Source: MH13 sp040219355
GTDB lineage: Bacteria > Pseudomonadota > Alphaproteobacteria > Rhizobiales > MH13
Reading direction: 5' to 3'
DNA length: 64,000 nt
Assembly: GCA_040219355.1 (NCBI GenBank)
Contig: JAVJSN010000015.1
Span: forward strand, 558,001-622,000
In this document: positions 54,024 through 61,960 of the stretch, one piece after another
How the letters are laid out: every line of letters begins with the position of its first letter
Position numbering within the stretch: the first letter of the stretch is position 1
The notes under the pieces: generated by a model
Database searches by the model: none
The model's input: only the letters and a program-made list of their open reading frames with translations
Told to the model about the DNA's origin: nothing
Position numbers and translations under genes: made by a program

Positions 54024-54216
54024 GGTCTGTCCCGTGGCCCCGAAGACCCTGTGTTGCAGCTTGACGGCTGCGTTGCAGGATCTACCCCCCATTTAATCGC
54101 CGTTACGAGCAGTCGTCGCGGCGGTTCACGTTCCTCTTGTCTGCCCAAACCGACCAAGGGTCCTCGCTTGCAAAAGCGAATCGGAGCCTTGTCCTCACAG
54201 TGTAAGGTCTCACCTC

Positions 54217-55470
54217 GTGCAGCCACTAGCCCCCATTGCAACCCAAGCTGGTCACCAAAGGGTTACCGTGGCGGCTTTGTTCGCAGCTTATTTTGCAGGA
54301 TTCGGTGTATTTTTGCCGTTTTTTCCCGTCTGGCTGGACTGGTTGGGCTTTTCTGCAGGCTGGATTGCCGTTTTGGTGTCGGTGCCGCTGATCGTTCGTG
54401 TGCTGACCACCAGTGCGGTAACCGACGGGGCAGAGCGATTCGATGATCCGCGCAAGCCACTTCTCGGGTTATCGATTGCGGCCATGTTGGTGTTTGCCAT
54501 CCTGCCACTGGCGACGCTTTTCCCAGCGCTTTCAGGGCTGTTCTCAACACCTTGGATGATCCTGGCGATCATCGCTTTTATGGCTATTGGGTGGAACGCA
54601 TTGCTGCCGTTGAGCGATGCTTTGGGCATTCAATTGTCGCGGCAATCAGGGGTTGATTATGGCCGGGTGCGCGTCTGGGGCTCGATTGCTTTTGTTGTCG
54701 CAAGTTTTGGTGCTGGGGCAATTATTGAGCGTTACGGCAATGGGACCATTCCGTGGATGGTGCTCGCGACCTTTGCGGCAATTGTGTTGGTTTGTGCCGC
54801 CTTACCGCGCAGCTTTGTACAACCTAAAATAGAAAATGCTGACGTTGAAGGTTCTGCGAAGACACCAAAACTGCGCTCCGGTTGGGTCTTTTTCTTGCGG
54901 CGTAAGGGTGCGATGAGCGTTTTCGTCGGCGCCGGGCTCATGCAGGCGAGCCATGCGCTGCTCTATGGATTTGGCAGCTTGTCATGGGCTTCGCAGGGCT
55001 TTTCAGAAACGGCCATCGGCTTGCTTTGGGCGTTCAGTGTGCTGTGTGAAATTGTTCTGTTCGCGGTGTCTGCGCCCATCATCGCCAAACTGGGTGCGCG
55101 TGGATTGCTGATACTGGGCGGTGTTGGTGCAACGCTGCGGTGGGTGATTTTTGCTTTTTCACCCGATTTGGCTTTCACCGCAGCGCTGCAGATTTTGCAC
55201 GGGTTTTCGTTTGGTATGACCCATCTGGCGCTGATCAGCTACATCCAAAAACGTGCGCGCCCTCGCGAGTTGCGGGCTGCACAAGGTGTTTATGGCGTGG
55301 TGTCCGGCGGTGTGATGGCGGTGGCGACCTTGTCGGCCGGTCCGCTCTACGAAGCATTCGGAGCAATGGCTTATCTGGCCATGGGCGCGATGACCGCGCT
55401 TGGCGTTGTCATCATTTTCATCAACCGCTGGCGCATACCGGGCGGGTTCGTGCCTCAACCGAAATGTTAG
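54217..55470 (+). CDS. MFS permease, phenylpropionate permease (HcaT)-like
   Basis: 417 residues, 12 membrane segments. ALFAAYFAGFGVFLPFFPVWLDWLGFSAGWIAVLVSVPLIVRV and RVRVWGSIAFVVASFGAG match the HcaT/LacY-like MFS-1 group. The carried compound is unknown. The start is GTG at 54217, with AAGG at 54203 upstream. It is divergent from the CheZ-like gene and convergent with dgcA, 13 bases away. Confidence 0.85.
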   Translation: MQPLAPIATQAGHQRVTVAALFAAYFAGFGVFLPFFPVWLDWLGFSAGWIAVLVSVPLIVRVLTTSAVTDGAERFDDPRKPLLGLSIAAMLVFAILPLATLFPALSGLFSTPWMILAIIAFMAIGWNALLPLSDALGIQLSRQSGVDYGRVRVWGSIAFVVASFGAGAIIERYGNGTIPWMVLATFAAIVLVCAALPRSFVQPKIENADVEGSAKTPKLRSGWVFFLRRKGAMSVFVGAGLMQASHALLYGFGSLSWASQGFSETAIGLLWAFSVLCEIVLFAVSAPIIAKLGARGLLILGGVGATLRWVIFAFSPDLAFTAALQILHGFSFGMTHLALISYIQKRARPRELRAAQGVYGVVSGGVMAVATLSAGPLYEAFGAMAYLAMGAMTALGVVIIFINRWRIPGGFVPQPKC

Positions 55471-55483
55471 GCTTGAACGACGT

Positions 55484-56464
55484 CTAGCCCCACAAAGCGC
55501 GGCTGGGTGGTTGCAAAACACTGCCCTCAAACTCTAGGGCAGGGTCACGATCTTCGGCCAATAGCAACGGTGCATCCAGGTCGACATAGTCCGCGTCGTA
55601 AGCGAGCAGCGTGCCTGGCGCCATGGCGAGCGATGATCCCATCATACAGCCAACAAAAATGCCAAGCCCGGCAGCCTTCGCCTCTGCTTTCAGAGCCAAG
55701 GCTTCGGTAAGGCCACCGGTTTTGTCGAGCTTGATATTGATGACATCATAAAGCCGCGCCAATTCTGCCAAACCTTTGCGGTCATGGGCGCTTTCATCGG
55801 CGCAGATGGGCACAATGTGCGGTCGGTCGGCAAGGATTGTGTCGTGGCCAGCGGGTAGGGGTTGTTCAACGAGCGCAATGCCAAGTTCGGCTGCCAGATC
55901 CATCCAGGCCCAAAGGTTTTCCGGTGACCAGGCCTCGTTCGCATCGACGATCACCTTGGCATCTCCAGCATGACCGCAGACGGCGCGCATGCGATCTGGG
56001 TCGCCGTCGCCACCAAGCTTCACCTTCAGCAAAGGCCGGTCGCGATGCTCGTAGGCCACGCGGGCCATTTCATCGGGTGTATCAAGGCTGATGGTGTAGG
56101 CCGTTTCAAGCGGCTGAACAGCGGGAACACCCGCCAGCTGCGATGCGGTTTTGCCGGTGCGCTTGGCTTCTAGATCCCACAGGGCACAATCCACAGCGTT
56201 GCGAGCCGCCCCAGCGGGAAGCAACCCTTGCAGTGCTTCGCGATCAAGACCGGATGTCAGGGCATCGCGAACGGTCTCAATTTGCGCTGTGACGCTTTCA
56301 ACGCTTTCATCGTAACGTGCATAGGGGGTGCATTCACCGCGCCCTCTATGTTCGCCTTCAGTCAGCGTGACGGCCACGACATGCGCGTGAGTGCGTGATC
56401 CACGGGCGATTGAAAAAAGCCCGCGAATGCGAAAGGCGTCATCTGAAATAGCAAGTGATATCAT
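55484..56464 (-). CDS. dgcA: Enolase-superfamily dipeptide epimerase / N-acetyl-D-glutamate racemase
   Basis: 326 residues with the muconate-lactonizing subgroup layout: KVKLGG (catalytic Lys), metal ligands in VDANEAW, VEQPLP and CADESAH, and the second Lys in INIKLDKTGG. The fold is that of L-Ala-D/L-Glu epimerases. Next to DgcN the better name is DgcA, which converts N-acetyl-D-glutamate to the L form. It overlaps the dgcN stop by an ATGA. Confidence 0.85.
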   Translation of the reverse strand: MISLAISDDAFRIRGLFSIARGSRTHAHVVAVTLTEGEHRGRGECTPYARYDESVESVTAQIETVRDALTSGLDREALQGLLPAGAARNAVDCALWDLEAKRTGKTASQLAGVPAVQPLETAYTISLDTPDEMARVAYEHRDRPLLKVKLGGDGDPDRMRAVCGHAGDAKVIVDANEAWSPENLWAWMDLAAELGIALVEQPLPAGHDTILADRPHIVPICADESAHDRKGLAELARLYDVINIKLDKTGGLTEALALKAEAKAAGLGIFVGCMMGSSLAMAPGTLLAYDADYVDLDAPLLLAEDRDPALEFEGSVLQPPSRALWG

Positions 56465-57477
56465 GATGTTGGTGTCATATCCTGAAGCGGCTTGACGAGG
56501 CTTTCAACGCCAAAACGTACCGGATCTGTGGCAGGCAGGCCGTGCGCTTCGGCCAGATCACTGAGCAGGGCATGAGCAGCTTTCTCGTCCAAGGCAGCGG
56601 TGTTTACAGCCAAGCCGGTGCAGCGGATGGCGGGATTGGTCAGCTTGCCCATGGCGATGTTCGCGTCGATCACGTCTTGAATGCTCGGCAGCGGCGTCGT
56701 CACCCCGCGCATGGTTTTGCGGGTGGGCTCATGGCAGACGATGATGGCATCGGGCTGTGAGCCGTGCAGCAAGCCCAGGGAAACACCGGCAAAAGAGGGA
56801 TGGAACAGCGAGCCTTGGCCCTCAATGACGTCCCAATGATCGGCATCATTGGCCGGCGAAATCCACTCCGCAGCGCCGGAAATAAAGTCAGCCACGACCG
56901 AATCGATGGCCAATCCGCGCCCGGATATCAGCACGCCTGTTTGGCCGGTGGCGCGAAAACTGGCTTTCATGCCCTTCGCGCTCATGCCCTGCTCCAACGC
57001 CAGGGCGGTGTATTTTTTGCCCACTGAGCAATCCGTACCAACCGCCAGAACGCGCATACCGGTGCGTTTGGTGCCTTTTCCGGTGGCCAGTTTCTGTTCA
57101 ACAAGGCGAACATTGTGCAGGGCGGCACCTTTGGTGGCGGCGGCTTCTGCGATCGCGGGTACATCCTGCAAACGAGTGTGCAATCCACTGGCAACATCAA
57201 GCCCAGCATGGATCGCGTCGACGATGGTGGCCACCCAGTGATCGGGCAGGACACCGCCAGCGTTCACCGCGCCGATCACCATGGTTTTTGCACCTATTTC
57301 AACGCCCTGTGCGATGCTCATATCCGGCAGGCCAGTGTCGGCTTGGCATCCGTCCAGGCGAACTTGGCCAACACACCAGTCGCGGCGCCAATCGACAACA
57401 CCAATTGCTGTTTTGGCCGCCAAGGCATCCGGCACATCGCCGAGAAAAAGAAGGTAGGGTTTTTGAAGTTCAGCCAT
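56461..57477 (-). CDS. dgcN: DgcN-type D-glutamate N-acetyltransferase (DUF1611)
   Basis: 338 residues. An N-terminal Rossmann-like part (LLFLGDVPDALAAKTAIGVVDW) and a P-loop-like C-terminal part with GTDCSVGKKYTALALEQGM, IEGQGSLFHPSFAGV, and HGSQPDAIIVCHEPTRK. These are DUF1611 motifs. DgcN acetylates D-glutamate as the first step of D-Glu use, before DgcA epimerises it. Start at 57477 (MAELQKPY); no strong ribosome site. The pair would let the cell use D-Glu from peptidoglycan. Confidence 0.8.
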   Translation of the reverse strand: MAELQKPYLLFLGDVPDALAAKTAIGVVDWRRDWCVGQVRLDGCQADTGLPDMSIAQGVEIGAKTMVIGAVNAGGVLPDHWVATIVDAIHAGLDVASGLHTRLQDVPAIAEAAATKGAALHNVRLVEQKLATGKGTKRTGMRVLAVGTDCSVGKKYTALALEQGMSAKGMKASFRATGQTGVLISGRGLAIDSVVADFISGAAEWISPANDADHWDVIEGQGSLFHPSFAGVSLGLLHGSQPDAIIVCHEPTRKTMRGVTTPLPSIQDVIDANIAMGKLTNPAIRCTGLAVNTAALDEKAAHALLSDLAEAHGLPATDPVRFGVESLVKPLQDMTPTS

Positions 57478-57621
57478 AAGATCGCGCCCGCGCACATGTT
57501 ACGATGAAAAGAAGGACGAGTTGACGTCGCATATTTTGTCAGACTGCGAAATGGGCTTTGCGCATGGCGGCCGCGCATGGCACGTATAGGATCTTCTTTT
57601 GAGTGAACTGGCAGCCTTTGC

Positions 57622-58827
57622 GTGACAGTGACTGATACCCTTTGGTCTGGGGCCCCAACCGATGTTCCTTTTGCCAAGCGCGGTGGTGCAGCACCGCGTG
57701 CAGCTGAAGTGCTGCGCGATGGCGATGGCTTGTCGATTCTTGGCGATTGGATAAGGCCGTGCGTGCGCATGGTGCTGATGGACGAAGGGTTCGCCAACGC
57801 TTCGCGCTGGGCCGATGCACAATCTGCTGACATACCGGTTCGGGTGGATGCTTCTGGTCTTGGCCAGTTGGACACGCTTGGATGCCTGGCGCTTGCCGAC
57901 CTTGAAAAAGAGCTTAGCGCGTCCGGCAGGACCGTTGAATTGATCAATTTGCCTGCCGACAAGCGCGATCTCTATGAGGTTGTGCGGGAGCGCGCCGATG
58001 TTCGGCGCCCTGATGGCCCGCGCTTTGGTCTTGATACCGTCGTGGCTGCCTTTGGCCGGGGCGTCGTGGCCACGTGGGATGATCTGCTCGGCATTGTCGG
58101 CGTGCTTGGATTGGTGCTCAGTTCCGTAGGTCGCACGTTGATCAATCCGTCGCGCTGGCGGTTCAATGCGTTTGTCACGCAGCTCGATAAGAGCGCGTTT
58201 CGAGCTGTGCCGATTATCTTGCTCATCCAGTTCGTGATCGGTGGGATCGTTGCCCAACAAAGCGCCTATCAATTGCGGTTTTTTGGCGCGGAAATTTTCA
58301 CCGTCAACTTGGTCGCCATTCTGGTGCTGCGCGAAATGGGTGTGTTGATTTCGGCCATCATGGTCGCCGGTCGGACCGGGTCTGCCTATACAGCCGAGAT
58401 AGGCGCCATGCGCATGCGCGAGGAGGTGGATGCTATGCGCGTTATCGGCCTTGATCCGGTGGACGTGCTTGTCGTGCCACGGATCATAGGTCTGGTGGTG
58501 GCGCTACCATTGCTTACCGTTGTTGCCAATGGTGCGGCTTTGCTTGGCGGCATGCTAACCCTTTGGGCGTATTCGGGAATTAGCCCGGTGGTGTTTATCG
58601 ATCGGATGCACGACAGCGTTTTGGTGGAGACCGTGATGGTTGGCCTCATTAAGGCACCGTTCATGGCTCTGGCCATTGGCTGTATTGCCTGCATGGAGGG
58701 CTTCCGCGTCAGCGGCAGCACCGAATCGCTTGGCCAACGGGTAACGGCGGCTGTGGTGAAGTCCATTTTTGCGGTGATCGTCATGGATGGTATTTTTGCC
58801 ATCTTCTTCGCCTCGATCGACTATTAG
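57622..58827 (+). CDS. mlaE: MlaE-type ABC permease with STAS-like N-terminus
   Basis: 401 residues. Residues 1-115 look like a STAS-type domain (VRVDASGLGQLDTLGCLALADLEKEL), the role played by MlaB in E. coli, here fused. From about 140 the MlaE permease follows: FRAVPIILLIQFVIGGIVAQQSAYQLRFFGA, VAGRTGSAYTAEIGAMRMREEVDAMRVIG, and four to five more helices. Moves phospholipids between inner and outer membranes. First gene of a four-gene operon. Confidence 0.92.
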   Translation: MTVTDTLWSGAPTDVPFAKRGGAAPRAAEVLRDGDGLSILGDWIRPCVRMVLMDEGFANASRWADAQSADIPVRVDASGLGQLDTLGCLALADLEKELSASGRTVELINLPADKRDLYEVVRERADVRRPDGPRFGLDTVVAAFGRGVVATWDDLLGIVGVLGLVLSSVGRTLINPSRWRFNAFVTQLDKSAFRAVPIILLIQFVIGGIVAQQSAYQLRFFGAEIFTVNLVAILVLREMGVLISAIMVAGRTGSAYTAEIGAMRMREEVDAMRVIGLDPVDVLVVPRIIGLVVALPLLTVVANGAALLGGMLTLWAYSGISPVVFIDRMHDSVLVETVMVGLIKAPFMALAIGCIACMEGFRVSGSTESLGQRVTAAVVKSIFAVIVMDGIFAIFFASIDY

Positions 58828-58835
58828 AGGCGGTT

Positions 58836-59648
58836 GTGGCTGTACAAGAATCCCAGGCTCATCAAGACCAACGCAAACCCGTGATCGAAGTGCGCGGACT
58901 TGAGGTTGGTTTCGGCGATGTAACCGTGCTCAAAGATCTCGATCTGACGGTGTACCGCGGTGAAATCCTGGGATTTGTTGGGGCATCGGGTACCGGAAAG
59001 TCGGTGCTTTTGCGCGCCATTTTAGGGCTCAACCAAAAGCGTGCAGGCACCATTGATGTGTTTGGCGAACCCTATTCACAGATGGATGAGCGCGAGCGTG
59101 TCCATGTGGAAGAGCGGCTAGGTGTTCTGTTTCAGCACGGCGCATTGTTTTCGGCGCTGAACGTCATTCAAAACGTGCAGGTACCTATGCGTGAGCATTG
59201 GCGTTTGGACAAACCGATGATGGATCGGCTGGCTGCCGTGAAGCTCTCCATGGTCGGGCTGCCGGAAGATGCTGCGCTCAAAGCCCCGTCAGAGCTGTCG
59301 GGTGGCATGATCAAGCGTGCGGCCCTGGCACGGGCTTTGGCGCTGGACCCTGATGTGGTTTTTCTCGATGAGCCGACCTCAGGGCTTGATCCGCTTGGCG
59401 CGGCTGCGTTTGACGAGTTGATCTCCGATTTGCGCTCTGCGCTGGGGCTTACCGTTTTTATGGTCACCCACGATCTTGATAGCCTGTTTTCCGTGTGCGA
59501 TCGCGTGGCTGTTCTGGGCAATCAGAAGGTGCTCACGGTTGGACCCGTTGAAGAGGTGCGACGGTTCGATCACCCGTGGGTGCAAGACTACTTCAACACT
59601 GGTCGCGCCGTGGGACGGGGTCATTCGCCGACCGTGGCGCCGGATTAG
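58836..59648 (+). CDS. mlaF: MlaF-type ABC ATPase
   Basis: 270 residues. Walker A GASGTGKS at 49-56, Q-loop FQHGALF, signature LSGGMIKRAALARALALDP, Walker B VVFLDEPTSGLDP, and the switch His in VTHDL. FQHGALFSALNV is usual in MlaF. It starts at GTG 58836 with AGAGG before it, eight bases after mlaE ends. It powers the MCE lipid transporter. Confidence 0.93.
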   Translation: MAVQESQAHQDQRKPVIEVRGLEVGFGDVTVLKDLDLTVYRGEILGFVGASGTGKSVLLRAILGLNQKRAGTIDVFGEPYSQMDERERVHVEERLGVLFQHGALFSALNVIQNVQVPMREHWRLDKPMMDRLAAVKLSMVGLPEDAALKAPSELSGGMIKRAALARALALDPDVVFLDEPTSGLDPLGAAAFDELISDLRSALGLTVFMVTHDLDSLFSVCDRVAVLGNQKVLTVGPVEEVRRFDHPWVQDYFNTGRAVGRGHSPTVAPD

Positions 59649-59760
59649 GATGGCAATGCGCAGTCAAAATGCAACGGTTGGTCGAAAAGTGCAGCATTTG
59701 GTGTGCCCGCGCGCTCATGACGCTTTGCGCGTCATGGTTGCCACGGTAAGGCCCTGAGGC

Positions 59761-61158
59761 ATGGAAACACGCGCCAACCATATTGTGATCGGTCTGTTTA
59801 CCTTGGCGGTGATCGCTGCGGGCATGGCGTTCATCTATTGGGTTGCTGAGATCGGCGGGCAGGAGAACACCGCTGAGGTGATTTTTCAGTTCAATGGACC
59901 GGTGAACGGGCTCAGCGCCGGTAGCCCAGTGCTGTTTAACGGCATTCAAGTGGGCGAGGTGCGAACGCTGTCGTTGAACCCGAACAACCCGCAAGAAGCG
60001 CTGGCGCTGGCGGTTGTTGAAGGTGACACGCCCATTCGCTCCGACACTGAGGCGTCGCTTGGCATTACCGGTATCACCGGTACGGCGTTCGTGGCGCTGC
60101 GCGGCGGTTCGATGGATGAGCCAGCGGTGCTCGACCCTAACACGCCGGTGATCATCGAGGCGCAGGTGTCGGCAGTGCAGGATCTTATCGACGGCGCACG
60201 CAATGTGCTTGGTCGCGCTGATGATGCTATGCAGACGATTGAGAATTTTCTGCTCGTCAATGAGCCGTTCATCACCCAGACCATTGCTGACATCAACGAA
60301 GTGACGAGCGCTGTGGCCTCGCAGTCGGACAATATCGAACTGCTAATGGAAGGTGTCGGGTCGATCGCGAGCGAGATTTCCGGGCTTTCCGGCCGCTTGG
60401 AGGGAATTATTGCTGGCTCCGAACAGTTGATCGCTGCTGTTGATCCAGAAAGCGTTGGCGAAGTGGTGGAAAATGTGCGCGTCGCCTCCACCGAGTTTCG
60501 TGGTATTGGCGAGGACGCCCGTGCCTTGATGTCGCGCGGTGAGGTTGTTTTCGACAATCTGGAAGCCTCGTCTGGCACGCTGGTTGAAACACTGGATACG
60601 GTTCAGGCTGTCGTTGAGGCGGTTGATCCGGCGATTGTTTCCCAATCTGTTGCTGATATTAGCGCGTTTACGACCCAGCTTCCTGATGCTGGTGCGCGCG
60701 TTGACGCTGTGCTTTCCGGTGCGCAGGAGGCAACCGAAAACATCACGACCTTTACCGCCAGTTTGGAAGACAATGCTGAGCAGGTGGATGCGATTTTTGA
60801 TGACGCGGTGATCATTGCTGACCGATTGGAAGTTGCTTCGCGGCGTATCGATGGTCTTTTGGCCTCCCTTGATGGCTTGCTTGGCGAGGACGAAACGCAA
60901 GGGTTGATCTCCGATGCACGTGAGGCGGCCCGCGCGCTGCGCAATGTTGCGGTATCCTTTGAGGGTCGCTCTGATGAAATCGCTGCCGGTCTTGCGCGCT
61001 TCACTGGGCCCGGTTTGCGCGATGCCGAAGCTTTGATTGGTGATGGACGGCGTGTGCTGAACCGTTTGGAGCGGGTGGTGACCTCGATTGAGCGCAATCC
61101 GCAGCAGTTTATCTTTGGTGGTGATCGTGCCCCCGAATACTCGCCACAGAGGCGATGA
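59761..61158 (+). CDS. mlaD: MlaD/MCE domain protein with long coiled coil
   Basis: 465 residues, against about 180 in E. coli MlaD. Membrane anchor at 8-28, MCE domain at about 40-120 (VIFQFNGPVNGLSAGSPVLFNGIQVGEVRTL and GITGITGTAFVAL), then about 300 residues of helix with repeated heptads, probably forming a periplasmic tube or needle. The extended form is typical of YebT/PqiB-like single-MCE proteins in this class. Co-transcribed with mlaE and mlaF; 112 bases follow the ATPase. Confidence 0.9.
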   Translation: METRANHIVIGLFTLAVIAAGMAFIYWVAEIGGQENTAEVIFQFNGPVNGLSAGSPVLFNGIQVGEVRTLSLNPNNPQEALALAVVEGDTPIRSDTEASLGITGITGTAFVALRGGSMDEPAVLDPNTPVIIEAQVSAVQDLIDGARNVLGRADDAMQTIENFLLVNEPFITQTIADINEVTSAVASQSDNIELLMEGVGSIASEISGLSGRLEGIIAGSEQLIAAVDPESVGEVVENVRVASTEFRGIGEDARALMSRGEVVFDNLEASSGTLVETLDTVQAVVEAVDPAIVSQSVADISAFTTQLPDAGARVDAVLSGAQEATENITTFTASLEDNAEQVDAIFDDAVIIADRLEVASRRIDGLLASLDGLLGEDETQGLISDAREAARALRNVAVSFEGRSDEIAAGLARFTGPGLRDAEALIGDGRRVLNRLERVVTSIERNPQQFIFGGDRAPEYSPQRR

Positions 61159-61230
61159 GGCCATGATTGATCATAAAATCAATGCTGTATTAAGCTGGTT
61201 CGCTGAGCTGGGATGTGTGAGTAGAGTACC

Positions 61231-61857
61231 ATGAGTGATGTACGGCGGAAAAACAGAAGTAGGCGTCTGCCATTGATTGGCGGTGTCTGTGCCGTTTTCC
61301 TGCTGGCTGGGTGTTCGACACTTGGCTTGGAATCAGCGCCGACCATTTACGATCTACGCGCCCCCGCTTCCATCGATGTCGGCAACAGCCGCACCAGCCG
61401 CCAGCTTTTGGTCGCAGAACCATCGGCTGTGCGTTTCTATGCCACCGATCGCATTGTGGTCCGCGATAGCGCGGCGACTCTTGCCTATTTCCCTGGAGCC
61501 TCCTGGTCAGATGCGTTGCCCGACCTCCTGCAGGCCCGCTTTGCTGAAGCGTTGGAACGCACCGGACGCGCTCGCGCCGTGGGGCGTCCAGGGCAGGGGT
61601 TGCTGATCGATATTCGTTTGGTGCCCGAAATCCGTTCGTTCGAGATCGCTATCACTGATAGCGGCCAAGCCAATGCTGTGATTGATATCGCGCTGAAAGT
61701 CATGAACGATGCCAATGGCCGCATTCTGGCCGGTCAGACCTTTGCAGCCACTGTGCCTGCAGCCAGCGATGGTGTGGAGGATGGTGTGGAAGCACTGAAC
61801 GCTGCGCTTGATGCGTTGCTACGCGAGATAGTGGTGTTCGTTCTCGACGCTGTTTAA
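61231..61857 (+). CDS. ABC transporter auxiliary lipoprotein (PqiC-like)
   Basis: 208 residues. Signal peptide with lipobox LLAGC and lipidated Cys28. The rest matches the ABC-type transport auxiliary family (DUF330/PqiC): YDLRAP, LLVAEPSAVRFYATDRIVVR, LPDLLQARFAEALERTGRA, IRSFEIA. Sits on the periplasmic side and would bridge the MlaD tube to the outer membrane. Last gene of the operon, just before a terminator. Confidence 0.9.
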   Translation: MSDVRRKNRSRRLPLIGGVCAVFLLAGCSTLGLESAPTIYDLRAPASIDVGNSRTSRQLLVAEPSAVRFYATDRIVVRDSAATLAYFPGASWSDALPDLLQARFAEALERTGRARAVGRPGQGLLIDIRLVPEIRSFEIAITDSGQANAVIDIALKVMNDANGRILAGQTFAATVPAASDGVEDGVEALNAALDALLREIVVFVLDAV

Positions 61858-61898
61858 AGCGTTTTGCATTTTATCTAAGTCACTCCAATACAATAAGA

Positions 61899-61935
61899 AA
61901 AGCCGCCGGTCAGGATTTTGACCGGCGGCTTTTTC
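61899..61935. terminator. Bidirectional Rho-independent terminator
   Basis: AAAGCCGCCGGTCA (61899-61912) pairs with TGACCGGCGGCTTT (61919-61932), a perfect 14-pair stem over GGATTT, with T-runs on both strands (TTTTT to 61934; on the minus strand TTTTCTT). It separates the lipid-transport operon from the convergent GPR-like gene. Confidence 0.9.
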
Positions 61936-61960
61936 GTTGTTTGCAGGTTGGGCCTGGGCG

